Below are positions 8,990-21,290 of a stretch of DNA of 64,000 nt, in pieces. The notes under the pieces were generated by a model. That model saw only the letters and a program-made list of their open reading frames with translations. It searched no databases and had not been told where the DNA came from. Both the position numbers and the translations under genes were made by a program. This stretch comes from Fulvia fulva (lineage: Eukaryota > Ascomycota > Dothideomycetes > Mycosphaerellales > Mycosphaerellaceae), in NCBI RefSeq assembly GCF_020509005.1, contig NC_063013.1:2294001-2358000 (forward strand). The letters are read 5' to 3'. How positions within the stretch are numbered: the first letter of the stretch is position 1; each line of letters begins with the position of its first letter.

Positions 8990-11900
8990 ACCTAGATAAT
9001 ATGACTTTATAAATAGCGAACGGCGGTATGCTACCGCTACCTAAGCCTAAGGGCAAAAGCAAGTAGCGTATATCTCTTTTCCCCGACCTCTCCTCTTTCC
9101 CTTAGAGTTATATATAGGACGATAACCGGCGGGTTATAGTAGACACCGGTGTCGCGCTATAATAAGAGATTAATGAAGCTTACTAGAAGGCCTTCGAGCG
9201 AGAAGAAGGTAGTAAGATTGACTTTATAGAACTATTCGAGTTCAAGCTCGAAGAGAACCTAGGCGGCGACCTAGACGAGGTATATCTATTACTCGACGAG
9301 GCAGAATATATTCTCGTATCCGAATACTAGAATGTCACCCTAGACAACCTCACGACCCTTACATCCTAACACCCGAAGACCACCTACGACTTCGTGCTAT
9401 AAGTAGTCAATACGGCAATCACTAAGGGCAGACAACTCAATATAATAGAGCGAGCTAACGACCTCTAGAACACCTAGTACACTACGCTATATACCAAATA
9501 CGACCGTATCTATAAGATGCTACGAAGTAAAGAGCTTGTTATATAGAAAATGGTAGCAGATCTTAAGAGTAAGAAGGATTGCGACCTAGCTAAGTTATAA
9601 GAGCTAGAGAAGAAATATAAGGAAGCTAATAACCTATATAAGCACTTTAGCGAGATCTACGAGAAGGAGAAGAAGAAGGCATAAGATGCTAAGGTGAAGA
9701 ACTAGGCCCTATAACAAGAAGTCGATGACCTAAAGGCTCGGCTTAAGGCAGGAGACACTATATAGAACGGAGGTAGGGGCCGCTTAGGCCGCCGACCCTC
9801 TCGTTCCCGCCTACGCGAGACCTTACTCGAGCAGCTATTACGTAGGTATCGCGAAGCTACTAGTAGAGGTAGCGGTAGCGGTGGTAGTAATAACGATAGA
9901 GACGACTATAACCGTAGTAATAATAGCCGAGGACGTAATAACGACCGTCCGCGACTAGGACCTAACAATAGTCGTGACTCGAGAATACGTAACACCCGTA
10001 CCTAGACACTACTAGTTGACCTTCTAGAACGTCTCTTTACTATTGACCGTACCCTTACTCGCGGCATAGAGATCGGTAAGGGTGTGCCTAACCCTAAGCA
10101 CTTTAAGAACGATAATGACCCTAATTTCGATAGCTAGTATAGTAGTGTTCTCCTAAAGCTAACTATAGTAACCTTCCGTACTAAGGTAGATAGTCTACGC
10201 TTCGTATATAGGTAGACGTAAGGTGATCCTTAGCGAAGTATTAAGCCGAGAATCCCTATGCCTAGACAGTAGTCCTTTAACGAGTTTAAGACTAGAGAAG
10301 AGTTATTAGATTAGATAACACGCTAATATAGTATACGTAATAAAGGAACTAAGGCTATAGTTAATATTACTACCTATAAGTAAGAACAAGGCGAAACCTT
10401 TATAGCCTTCTATACACGCTACTCGAAGTTACGCGCCTAGATGTTATAGACCGATAAGACCGAGCTTATACTATTCCGTAACCGACTAAACCGTAAGTAC
10501 TTTATTAAGACCTTCGGCGACCGCGAAGTCGACCGCCGCCTAGATAGTATATAAGACGTTATCGAGGAGTACACCGTACTAGACGAGAGTTTCTACGAGA
10601 CAGATCGACTATACCCGTAGAAGGAGCGCCCCCGTAGTAATAGTAACTCGAACGGTAATAGCGGCTAGAATAACTAGAACAACGGTAACGTAGTTACTAG
10701 TACCGCTACCGGTATAGTAGGTACCTTAGTATAGCACCTACTATAGTACGCTAGTACTAAGAAGAAGGAGAATCTACCGATATATCTATAGAACCTACCT
10801 ACGCTTAACCGTAAGTAGCGCGAAGACCTTAAGAAGTAGGGTAAGTACTACCGCTACCGTATAGGTTCTTACGTATCGACTAACCCTAAATGCCTAATAT
10901 ATAGGTACGATAGCGACTATCGCCTACCGCGTCTACGTAATACTAAGCCGAATCCGAACGCGAACCTCGGTTCCCTAGCCGCCGATCCGTAGTAGGGAAA
11001 TAGTACGACCGCTACCTAAGCGTAGTAGATAGCGGTCACCCGAACTTCCTAGGACAGAAAGAGTATAAGATTAAGAGACACGGAATGTAAGAGACAGTAA
11101 CAGACTATAGTAAGGAGCTTAAGATATCGGTATACGTACTAGATAAACAATAGCTAGCTATATACCCTTATATATTGTTACCCGTAATGATATAATATAG
11201 AAAGGCTCGAGGCCTTATAGATTCTACTTCTACCTCTCTCTTTCTTGACTAGAAATTTATACGCAAATATATAATACCCCTAATCCCTTTGACGTAAAGC
11301 CGACGACTAATACTAGGAGATAGAACGGCCACTATACGGTAGATTATATACGCGGCCCTTATAGACGTAGTTATCGGCGATTATTACGAGCAAATGTTAT
11401 ACTACGTCACCGACCTCGAATATAATATCGCGTTTGGCCTACCGTAGCTTATAGCGTATAACCTAAACATCTTCTAGGAGATAGGCGAGGTGGCATTTAG
11501 ATCGGATTACTGCTTTGGTCACTATCTATAGAATAAGACATCGACAATAGTATAATCCCTAAACTATCGCGAGAAGAAGAAGTAGGCACTAGTACGGTAC
11601 AGACTAGAGCCCTTTACTAGAGAAGTAGCGAGCTTTATAGTAGGAGGGGCGGAGCTAAACGTCTTATTATATGACCTAGAAGACATAGACGATGAAGAAG
11701 TAGACTACTAGGGCGTTTCTTAACGCGCGTAGGGAATGTACGCGTACCGGCCTAGGGCTAAGTGCTTCTACATTATGCCTACTAGGCGTAAGAGCGACGA
11801 CGGAGAGCTTAAGCTAAGTGTAATAGCTACTAATAATCTAGACCAATTCTTAAACAAGTAGTTCAATTACAACCCGAAGGAGAAGTTGCCGCCGATATAC

Positions 11901-14900
11901 TACGATATTACGGACGCTGTCTTAGCTAAGGATTATAAAGGACTCCTACCTTACCGACTAGGCGTAGATCATAAGATTCACATTAAGCCTAATAGTCTAT
12001 AAGAGCCACTATACCGTAAGCCCTACGGCCTAGCTAAGAAGGAGAACGAGGCAGTTAAGAAATGGCTAGACGAGTAAACATCTAAAGGGAAGGTACGGAA
12101 AGTAGGGCAAAAGACGAGCTAGTCTCCTATACTAGTACTAGTAGTACGTAAGCCTAGAGGTAGGCTATATGTTTATATCGACTATAGAGGATTAAATACG
12201 ATCACTATTAAGAACCGGGATCCGATTCCCTTAATATAAGAGACGCTTAACCGTATATATAGTAAGAAGTACTTTACGAAGCTAGACAATATAGTAGCCT
12301 TTAACAAGTTACGGATAGCTAAAGGGTACGAGTAGTTAACGGCGTTTACGACACGATACGGTATCTACGAGTGTCTAGTACTACCATTTGGCTTATATAA
12401 CGGACTAGCATCGTTCTAATTATATATTAATAAGGTCTTACAAGAACACCTAGACGACTTTGTGTCGGCCTACCTAGATAACGTACTTATCTTTAGTGAT
12501 ACCTTAGAGGAGCATATTGAATACGTGCGGAAGGTTCTTACTAAGCTACGCGATATAGGACTTATAGTAGACATCGACAAAAGCGAATTCTACTAATAGA
12601 AGGTGAGGTATCTTAGGCTAATTATAACCCCTAACGGCATCGAGATAGACCCCGAGAAACTCGAATATATTTAGACATAGGAAGCTCCTAAGAACCTAAA
12701 GGATGTCTAGGCCTTCCTTAGATTTGCTAACTTCTATAGGCGGTTTATCGAAGCATTTTCGCGTATAGCTACTCCTCTTACAAACCTGACCAAGTCGGAC
12801 GGACTAAGCAATCATAAGAACAGAAGGAGTTAATAGTTACTAGATTACTAACGAGCCTTTGACAATTTGAAAGCTACGTTTAGTAAAGCCGGCATACTCG
12901 TACATTATATACTAGGTAGGGAAACGGTAGTAGAGACAGATTCTTTAGATTTTATAAACGCCGGCGTACTTTCGTAGTATAACGAGAAGGGTATACTACA
13001 TCCTATAGCCTTCTACTCGAAGAAGTTGAGTCTATAGGAGTGTAATTATAAAATCTATAACAAGGAACTATTAGCTATTATCAAGGCTTTTAAGGAATAG
13101 AGACCCGAGCTCGCCTACGAAGTAGATAATAAGGACTTATAGCTAGTCAAGATTTATACCGACTATAAGAACCTAGAATACTTTATAAAGACAAAGTAGC
13201 TAAATCGGCGACAAGCGCGTTAGGCTAAGTTCTTATTATAGTTTAACTTTAAGATAATATACCGTCTAGGACTTTAAGGTATAAAGCTAGACAGCCTAAC
13301 GAGACGTAGCTAGGACCTTCCGTAGGGGGTGAACGACCCTCGGATCTAGCATTAGTATTAGATATTACTACCTCCTAAGCGATTCCTTAAGATCGCCTTA
13401 CTATAGGTAACAGTAGAAGATACGCCGGAAGAAGAGGAACTAGTATAGCTAGACCCTAAAGCTAAAGAGTTCATGCCTATAGAACGAGATGCGCCTACTA
13501 AACAACCGGCGACGCGTAAAAGTTAACGGGAAGCCGAACTCGAGTATCGAATGTCGACGGCGTACGTAACCGATAACGAGCTTAAGACCGCGATTAAGGA
13601 CCTATAGAAAGACCGTACTCCTATACTACTATAGAGAGCGAAGATTCACCTAGTACACTATAAAGTAGATAGCGACCTACTATATGTTCGAAATCAATAC
13701 GACGGCTAGAGCTTATAGGTACTAAATGACTAAGCCTTATAGACTAGGATAATTAAGATAAACTATGACGCTCTAGTAGCAGGCTATCTAGGACGAGCTC
13801 GTGCTTATAAACTCGTAGTACGTAAATTCTACTGGCCTAGATTAGCGAGATCCGTACGTAGATATACCGCGAATTACCGTACCTACCGTATAACAAAATC
13901 TCTATACTCCTAGCTACTAGGATTATTATAGCCACTTCCTGTTCTAGATCGGCCTTAGAAACATGTTATAGTCGACTTCGTTATCGGACTCCTAGATAGC
14001 ACTCTTAACGGCATAGTCTATAACAACATTATAACCGTTACTAATAGGCTTACTAAGGAAGTCGAGCTAATCCCTATTAGCGTAATGATAGTATAGAATA
14101 CGGCAAGGCTTTTCCTTAAACATATGTTCTGTCGGCGCGGGTTTCCTAATACTATTACATTAGACCGTAGTAAGTAGTAGGTTACTACCTTCTAGAAGAA
14201 ACACTACAAGATACTCCGTACAAATCGTAAGCTAAGTTCTTCGTATTACCTAGAAACTAATAGACAGTTAGAACGTACTAACTAGGCGATAGAACAATAT
14301 CTTCGTATGTTTACTAATAAGGCACAGGATGACTAGGTAGAATAGCTATGCCTTACTTAGTTCGCGATTAATAATCACCTGTCCGAGACTACTAGTATGT
14401 CGCCGTTCTACGCTACCTTAGGCTACAACCCTAAGTTTATAGAGCGAGTTGACCTAAACGCTAGAAAGGAGGGAGGACTAACTACTCTCTAGCGACTAGA
14501 TACGCGATCAGTAGAAACCTTTATACGTCGAATTTACGAGCTTTATAAGTACCTTTAAGAGAATATACGAATATTATAAGCTCTCTAAGTAGAAGTAGCA
14601 AACCGCTACCGAAGCATTCCTCTAGACTATAAGGTAGGTGATTAGGTGTATCTTAGCACTAAGAACATCCGTACGACTCGACTATCTAAGAAGCTAGATA
14701 GGAAATATACCGGCCCTTACTAGATTACGGAAGTTATGCCGGCTAGACTCTCTTATCGACTGAAACTATTAGACGCTCTAGTAGGACTTAATAACTGCTT
14801 CTATACCTCACTACTATAACGAGCCGACCACCCCGATTTCCTACTAATTAAAGGGCAGTATCTAGCGCCGCTACTACCGATAACTATCGAACCTAACACT

Positions 14901-15600
14901 ACCGAGGCTAATATAGTAGCCGATATAGTAGTAGTACCTACGTATGTATACGAGGTAGGAAAGATCCTTAATATGTACACCTATAAGCAGGTAGGTAAGG
15001 TAAAGAAGGGGCACAAGCGTAAGGTAGATATATAGTATAAGGTGAAATAGGCTAGATATTAGAACGAGGAGGATAGTAAGACCTAGCAACCTATAGAGGA
15101 CATACTTAAACACGCGGCCGCCGCTATTATAGACTTTTACTATAATCGGCCGGAGTTGTCTACGCCTATAGGCTTCGTAGCTCTATCTGACTAGTCCCTA
15201 CTAGCTACTAAGGTACTCGGGCTCAACACGATTAGGGTCATTCCGAAAGACACCGTTACGAATAAGTCGCCTCGAGCCTTACCTCTAATAGAATCTACTT
15301 CGTATATATTCGATACTCGAGTAGAGCCTATAGAGCCTATAATAATACCTAACTCTAGTTATAAGGATTATACGCGAGTACTAGCCGAAGATAGACGTAG
15401 GTCTAGGGTAAGCTAGCTAACTAGGCAATATATTTCTCGAAGGAAGCCGGTCGAGGATAGTCTTAATAGAGCGAATGCGATGTTATCGGATAACGACAGG
15501 GTACTAGAGGATGATTAGGCGTTCGCGCGATTATAGAGCTCGATAGGTAAGTAGCCTTATAAGGTAGATAACGCTTAGAGGACTAAGGCGTGTTTTGGGA
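8990..15600 (+). pseudogene. Gypsy gag-pol with chromodomain-like C-terminus, RIP-inactivated
   Basis: The gag capsid region is readable near 10220-10620 (QSFNEFKTREELLD, then FIAFYTRYSKLR). A decayed CCHC knuckle lies near 10891-10930. The reverse transcriptase catalytic box reads YLDN for YLDD at 12471-12482. An integrase zinc region lies near 13779-13838 (AGYLGRARAYKLV...FYWPR). The integrase C-terminus near 14650-14820 is followed by a chromodomain-like stretch near 14940-15120 (YEVGKIL ... YKVK ... NEEDS ... IIDFY). In this group such a domain directs integration to heterochromatin. TAG codons throughout replace glutamine and tryptophan, so no protein can be made. Confidence 0.85.
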
Positions 15601-15610
15601 GGGGGGATAC

Positions 15611-15794
15611 TATTACGGGTAGCCCGCGACCCCTTACTATAGCTACGTCGGCCCGGCTGAGCCGCGGACCTTCCGTATCGGGTTAGCGCGGCTTGGCTTT
15701 GCTTTATAACTTCGCCGCGCCTCGCGCTCCTCTTTCGTAGCTTTGTAGAACAACAACTATCTCGTTCGGACCCTATAATACGCGCGCCCTTATA
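15611..15794 (+). repeat. 3' LTR of Gypsy 8579-15794
   Basis: 184 bp, starts TATTACGGG (TG changed to TA) and is followed by the target duplication GAATT. It differs from the 5' LTR only by transitions. Confidence 0.93.
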
Positions 15795-15799
15795 GAATT

Positions 15800-16770
15800 A
15801 GAAGCTTATAGTCTCCGAGAATAGATAGATAAACAACGTGCTTAGCCTCGAGTAGTTAAAGCACTTTAACGTATATATAGAGGCGCGTTCTATAGGTAGC
15901 TATAGGTTACTCATTTTAGACGGCTATAAGAGCTATTTAAACTAGGGTTTTAAGGACTACTATCTAGACTATAAGATCCTTACGCTCTATATACCGGCGT
16001 ATTCGTCGTATATCCTATAGCCTCTTCACGTAGTTTGTTTTACGCCGTTAAAGCTAAAGTACTTATAATACGTACGGGACTTAGCGCGTTAGCGCGTCTT
16101 CTATATTAATAAAGAAACCTTCCTTCCGGCGTTTAAAGACTCGTTTTTCGACGTATTTACCGCGTTAAACTATAAGAAGGCCTTTAAGGCTATAGGGTTA
16201 GTTCCTATTAACGCGTAAGTAGTACTTAATCGCCTTGATATACGCCTACGAACCTCGCTAGGACTACCCCCGCCTTAGACGGCATTATAGTAGTCTTAAA
16301 CTCCGAGTAATTCGAATAAGATTACGTCGTAATCTAAGCTTATATACGACGCTATACTAAGTAACTCCAAAACAGCTTATAATAGCTTCTCTTAGCTTAT
16401 AAAAGGCGGCGAAGTAATGCTATAAGAGAATACGCTTCTTAGAGCTCGTAACTCTAAGCTTAAACGATAAGTTAAGACTCTTATAAAGCGCTAATCTCGT
16501 AAACAAAAGCGTCTCTAGTACGGCGGGGTCTTAGAGTATACAGTTGGCTCGTTATAGGTAGTCGTCGAGTCGTTAAAGGCTATAGAACAGTCAAAGAAGA
16601 GTCGTAGGTTAGAGAGTACGAAAGAGGACTAGCTAAGTAGACGGCGGTATAGTAACTACGGTCGGACTAGCTATAACGTACAAATATACTAGGAAGACAA
16701 AGAGAACAATTCTAAATCGGATAAGAGTATTGAGTTCACTAGTTCGCTACTTGATAGTAGTGAAAACGAT
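15800..16770 (+). pseudogene. Pogo-like transposase, C-terminal half (DDE domain)
   Basis: Continues the transposase interrupted at 8573. The block LLILDGYKSYLN carries the second catalytic aspartate of the DDE domain (family form ILDGHxSH). It is followed by IPAYSSYIL and PLHVVCFTPLK, degraded forms of the family blocks MPAHSSH and PLDVGCFSPLK. The tail near 16380-16620 is basic. Stops are RIP-type. The same region, reversed, is found at 27288-27671 plus 61327-61860. Confidence 0.82.
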
Positions 16771-16847
16771 TAATAAAGAATATAAGTTAGTCGTACTAAG
16801 ACAAATTTCTAGCTTACTAGTGTTTCTAGCTTACTAGTGCTTTACGT

Positions 16848-17100
16848 TAGTTATAATTAAATATAATAGAAAGTAGTAGACTAATAAGAGAAATAAAAGC
16901 TATAATTATACCTCTATCTTAATCCTAGCTTATCTAATATAATATTACTTAAAGCCTACTAAAATAATAAGAGAAGCTAATAAGAAACCCGCTTAGAAGC
17001 AACGCGACTAATAGTTAGAAGTAGTAGGCGAGCTACTAATAGCCTTTAGAAGATAAGAAGTTATAGAGAATAATAAACAGTATCTGTTAGTCGTAGACTG
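16848..17100. other. AT-rich stretch between pogo-like element and gene island
   Basis: Low-complexity AT-rich sequence without recognisable coding content. Base composition returns to normal near 17090. It is probably mutated transposon debris. Confidence 0.4.
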
Positions 17101-17663
17101 CCGTCTCCTGCCCTATCCTATAGAACTACAAGCTCCACATCGGCTGCGACTTCCTACATGTAAGGTGCGGAGAATGTGCCTCGCGCTTCCTGCTGTACAA
17201 CTCTAAGTGCAGCTCTCATTATTGCGTTCGACCACATGAACAGTACTGAAGTCTTGTTTCGAGGGGCATCGTCAATGTGAGTATTCTCGAAACTGCTCCC
17301 AAGCCGTTGATCAACCTTGGCAGACGACGTTCTCTTCCCGAGCTCGCCGATGTCCCATGTTCCTCCACATCTCGCGGAGACTTGACTTTGCTTCCTGATC
17401 CTGTTTGCCTACCATCCGGGAAGGTGAAATGAAGATTGGCAAGGGTACTGCGGTCGATCTGTCCAGTCATCGCACATGGTGGTGAAGCTGCGGCTTGAAC
17501 ATGGTTTTTTATGCAAGTGTGCAGCCACGACAGAACCCCATGGGCAAGCGTAAGAGTAATGCACGAGGGCACGTTAGTGTGCCCTCTTGTATAAAGCTTG
17601 CCGTTTCGCCAACGCAGTATTGTTCTGTCACAGCTCTCACGGATCGAGCTTGAGATACTAACG
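17101..17663 (+). promoter_or_regulatory. Upstream region of the GH2 gene
   Basis: Unmutated sequence of about 560 bases with no other gene that I can support. It presumably holds the promoter of the gene starting at 17664. A TATA-like tataaag lies at 17590-17596, about 70 bases upstream of the start codon. An ATG at 17598 is in frame, but starting there would put 22 polar residues before the signal peptide. Confidence 0.4.
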
Positions 17664-20154
17664 ATGAAGTACATTACTCTGTTCTGGCTAGCACTAGGCG
17701 CGAACGCGCTCAACTCTCCTCGTCAAGCCAACAGCCCAACGCCGTATCAGGTACAAACACCACCACTCGATACAAATTGGACGTACGAAGTCGGCACCGC
17801 TCCATGGCCAGAGCATCCAAGACCAAAGCTTGTCCGGCCCCAATGGCAGAGCTTGAACGGACTCTGGACATACTCCAATGCCTCAAGCCTTGATGCTGTC
17901 AACCAACCTCCATTTGGGCAAACACTGTCGAGGGAGGTGCTGGTACCGTTCTGCCTAGAAAGCGGTCTCTCCGGCATACAGGGCGAAGATATGCTGTATT
18001 CATGGTACCAGACGACCTTCTCTGTACCATCCAGTTGGAATGGTGATCGGGTGCTACTGAACTTCGACGCTGTCGACTACGAGGCCACTGTTTTTGTCAA
18101 TGGCCGCAATGCGACATTCAATCGTGGAGGCTACTTCGCCTTTTCTGTCGATGTGACGGACATTCTCAATGCAAACGGATCGAATGAATTGTAGGTAAAT
18201 GGCCCTTCTTCCTGTTGCATCGAGACTGACACACCGGCAGAATTGTATTCGTACACGATCCGACGGACAGCGATCCGTATGTCATACCAATCGGCAAGCA
18301 GACCTTGCGACCATCGCACATCTTCTACAGACCTTGCAGCGGCATCTGGCAAAGCGTTTGGATTGAGTCTGTGCCTACGAACTATATCACCAAATTCGAC
18401 ATCAATGGAGACGCTAGTGGTCAAGTCAATGTGACAGTGGCGGCAGCCGGCAATGCCAGCTCGAACGTGGACATTACGATACTCGAGAGAGGTACTGACA
18501 CGACCGTGGCTACGCATAGTGGAAGCACTGGCGCCGAGTTCACATTCCAGGTCGACTCACCCAAGCTGTGGTGTCCAGACACGCCAAACCTCTACGATGT
18601 AGTTGTCAAGCTTGGCGATGATGAAGCAAGAAGCTACACGGGATTCAGGACCATTGGCAGAGAGGAGTTCAACGGTGTACAGCAAATCACCCTGAATGGC
18701 GATGCATTCTTTGCATTCGGCACTCTCGACCAAGGGTATTGGCGTAAGTGAAGTTCCATGTCAATCAATTCTTCCGAGATCATGAGGACACTGACTTCGT
18801 GGGTGCTTTTAGCGGATGGTCTGTAAGTAAGGTCAGGTACAGAAGCCTTGATGCGACATCCGGGACACACCCAGGACGATCGTGGCTTTTGCCCCCTTCG
18901 TTTGAGACACTCAGGCTAACATACCTCACCTTCAAAGTTACACTTCACCGACATACGAAGCATTAATCTACGATATCAAGAAGCTAAAGGAGGTAATCTA
19001 CGCCATCAAGAAGCTAATTAATCTACGACATCAAGAAGCTAACATTAATCTACGACATCAAGATTGGGTTCAACATGCTCCGCAAGCACATCAAGGTCGA
19101 GCCGCCTCTTTTCTACGCAGCAGCCGATGAGCTTGGCATTCTCGTCATGCAAGACATGCCATCTCTACGACCCAGTCAATCACGAACGCTCGAGGACGGC
19201 ACTGTCGAGACGATCCTACCAGATGAGGCCCAGCAACAAGAATTTCAGCGCCAGCTCGAGGTCCTTATCAACCAGTTCAAGAGCTACACCTCAATCTTCT
19301 CGTGGGTGATCTACAATGAGGTACGATTCTGTCACGCGATTCTCGAGTATAGCTAACATCCATATGTTTGACAGGGTTGGGGTCAGATCACCTCATACTA
19401 CCCTGAATTCGAGCTCACCGATATTGTTCGCGGCATTGACCCTACTCGCCTTATCAATTCTGTCAGTGGTTGGTACGATCACGGCGCCGGTGACTTCTCC
19501 GACAATCATCACTATGGTATTTTGCCCCGACTAGAACCTCATTCCCCTGAGATATTCTGAGACAGAGAGAGAAGTCCTAATCATCGTTTCATAGCGAATG
19601 CACAATGCGGCACTCCTTGGTACTCAATCAACTCGTCACCATTCGACCCTTCACGTCTTGGTTTCCAAGGAGAGTTCGGCGGAACTGGTCACAATGTCTC
19701 AGCTGACCATCTTTGGAAAGTGGAAGAAGCCATCAACACCATCAATCAGACCTACGAAATCGATCAGACTTTGGACATCTGGAACTACCGTGGCCACTTC
19801 CTGCTCAGCGAGTTACTTTCCCAAGTCGAGCTGTACGCATGTGCCGGTGGCGTATGGACTCAGACTACTGACGTCGAAGGAGAGGTCAACGGCATGCTGA
19901 CTTATGACCGTCGAATTTTGAGACCAGACCTGCAGCAGTGGAACGCCGATATCAAAGCTCTTTATGACGCGTCTGCTGCTCGCACGAATGGATCGGTGCC
20001 TATTCCTTCAGAGACGATTGCTGTCATCACAGCGACAGAGCCTTGGGCTGGGCTTAGAACTTACTGGCCTGACTATCAATGGGTTGCAGCAGGACCGGCA
20101 CAGACCACGGGCGGTGGTGGTGTTCCTGGTGGTTGGGGAAGTGGTGGAGGATAG
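17664..20154 (+). CDS. Secreted GH2 glycoside hydrolase (beta-galactosidase/glucuronidase-like)
   Basis: Predicted exons are 17664-18190, 18241-18743, 18813-18822, 18938-18992, 19063-19320, 19375-19516 and 19595-20154: 2055 nt, 684 residues, frame kept throughout with GT-AG introns. The start at 17664 gives a signal peptide (MKYITLFWLALGANA). The sugar-binding domain comes first (WQSLNGLWTYS, LNFDAVDYEATVFVNG), then an Ig-like domain, then the TIM barrel with LDQGYWPDGLYTSP, FNMLRKHIKVEP and the acid/base block WVIYNEGWGQ. GFQGEFGGTGHN probably holds the nucleophile glutamate. The C-terminus is glycine-rich. It should hydrolyse beta-linked sugars outside the cell; the exact substrate cannot be read. 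Oddities are a 10-nt exon and an intron made of exon copies. Confidence 0.85.
18813..18822 (+). other. 10-nt microexon of the GH2 gene
   Basis: Sequence CGGATGGTCT between cttttag and gtaagt. It is needed to complete the conserved W-P-D-G-L-Y motif: TGG C from the previous exon and T TAC from the next. Without it the PDG of this strongly conserved GH2 motif is missing. Confidence 0.75.
18962..19062 (+). repeat. Tandem repeat spanning exon end and a complete 70-nt intron
   Basis: Four copies of a unit attaatctacgacatcaaga: one in the exon (from 18962) and three that make up the intron 18993-19062. The starts of atctac are 18966, 18996, 19021 and 19048. The intron begins AG|GTAATC, has a branch-like gctaac at 19038-19043 and ends atcaag. 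Splicing it out restores the GH2 frame (KLKE|IGFNMLRKH); leaving it in shifts the frame. Confidence 0.85.
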
Positions 20155-20740
20155 ACTGGGCCGTTGGTCAAAAGGCATTCGGAGCATTCAAGTGCATCAC
20201 GCCCTTAGTGGGAGATAATGTGTTCATGACCATCGAGTAACGAGCAGCAGCACTGCTGGCAACCTAGGCAGAGATACTTAGCGAACAAGACCCTACTGCT
20301 CAGAGCATTACAAATGTCTTTCGTGCACGACAGCACGCAGCCAAATGTGGAGCCCAGAACTCCGTCCATCAAGCTGTCCGTAAACGAAGCGGAAAGCACG
20401 CCGCCAACCCTAATGGCATCAGCATGCACGACATCAGACCGTCAAAGCATAGGAAGCTGTTGTGGAACAGTGGATGCCTGATAGGATTAATGCACTCACG
20501 CTGTGAGTGAGACCCCGGTCAGGGTTTGCGGCATCTATACCGCATAGGATACAGTTGTTCACTAATGGGCCATTGGAGCTGTGCCATGACTGGTGTCGGT
20601 ACAGCCGTTGTGCCATTTTCAAGGCGGGGTCACAAGCACTAACGGAGTCGAGGCGGTAGCGATAGTTTTGGTATGTAGAGAGGCACTGCCCGAGAGAGTG
20701 GTCTGTGGCTGTTCACCGACTTCGTGAAAATCGTGAAAAC
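20155..20740. other. Intergenic region, GH2 to MAPEG
   Basis: No gene found. It presumably contains the GH2 3' end and the MAPEG promoter. Base composition is normal and there is no RIP. Confidence 0.4.
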
Positions 20741-21290
20741 ATGTCCATCTCGAATGCTCCCCTTGTTGGTCCCGTCATTGGACTGGCGCTATGGACTTTC
20801 TTCATGGAGATTTGGCTGTAGGTGTAATTCGGAGAAGTCTTCCTAATGCAATGCTAATGAAGCTGCTGCGTAGATACTCCTACCGACTCCCAGACATCAC
20901 CACCTACAAGGTACATCCACATTCCCTCCTCAAGCACAACCAACAAGTCACCCTCACCGACTAACACGCTTCCAGGTCCAAGTGCCTAACGGCGCAAGTA
21001 TTGCGGAGCTCAACAAGAACATTCCCAGGCATCGACAATACCCGGCGGACAATTACAATCATCTCCACGAGCAGCCAACTGTCTTCTATGCTGTCGCCCT
21101 GGGCTTGACGTTCCTTGAGGTGAACGATTCCCTCACGGTAGCACTGGCTTGGGCGTATGTTGGGGCCAGGATTGTGCACAGTCTGATACAATCCACGAGC
21201 AATGCCATTATGCTCAGGTTCCAGGTCTTTGCGCTGAGCGGGGCGGTGTTGCTGGCTATGACTTTGAGGGGTGCGGTCAACGCGTTTTAA
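20741..21290 (+). CDS. MAPEG-family membrane protein
   Basis: Exons 20741-20817, 20874-20910 and 20976-21290 give 142 residues; introns of 56 and 65 nt have GT-AG ends. The protein has an N-terminal membrane helix (LVGPVIGLALWTFFMEIWLY), a loop ending in NYNHLHEQPTVFYAVALGL, and further helices containing ARIVHSLIQSTSN. The N-x-x-x-E-x-P pattern and the following R-x-x-H-S are hallmarks of MAPEG (membrane-associated proteins in eicosanoid and glutathione metabolism). The length fits the family (about 140-150). The likely role is a microsomal glutathione-dependent transferase or related membrane protein; the specific reaction cannot be read. It converges on the mL43 gene with 207 bases between stops. 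The frame is intact. Confidence 0.85.

Larger units (their letters stand above)
8579..15794 (+). mobile_element. Complete chromodomain Gypsy retrotransposon (subfamily A), RIP-mutated
   Basis: The two LTRs are each 184 bp (8579-8762 and 15611-15794), with 5-bp target duplications GAATT at 8574-8578 and 15795-15799. A purine-rich tract (15597-15608) precedes the 3' LTR. Plus-strand order is leader with hairpin, gag, protease, reverse transcriptase, RNase H, integrase, chromodomain-like tail. The LTRs differ by about nine positions, all transitions. Hundreds of TAG stops make it non-functional. It sits inside the transposase of the pogo-like element. At 7216 bp it is the best reference for the other Gypsy copies in the window. 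Confidence 0.93.
7775..16847 (+). mobile_element. Pogo-like DNA transposon, full-length but split by a Gypsy element
   Basis: Terminal inverted repeats of about 64 bp lie at 7775-7838 and 16784-16847, each flanked by TA. Each repeat contains actagtaagctagraay twice in tandem. The transposase is in two halves, about 7960-8573 and 15800-16770, separated by the Gypsy at 8579-15794. Removing the Gypsy and one GAATT copy gives an element of about 1.85 kb, normal for Fot1/pogo transposons. RIP has placed TAG stops in the transposase, so it is inactive. A second copy of the same family, reversed, starts at 27224. Confidence 0.88.

Noticed and set aside
14874..15113. Hydrophobic minus-strand frame (MFKYVLYRLLGLTILLV...), repeated at 28595-28804 (plus) and 59679-59918 (minus)
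   Set aside because: Antisense of the Gypsy chromodomain region in all three places. The hydrophobic look comes from reading AT-rich RIP-mutated DNA on the wrong strand.
17219..17713. Minus-strand frame of 164 codons upstream of and overlapping the GH2 start
   Set aside because: It overlaps the signal-peptide exon and shows no recognisable domain; the GH2 model explains the region.
18962..19062. Frameshifting tandem duplication that would make the GH2 gene a pseudogene
   Set aside because: The duplicated part has complete splice signals, and removing it restores the frame, so an intron is the better reading.
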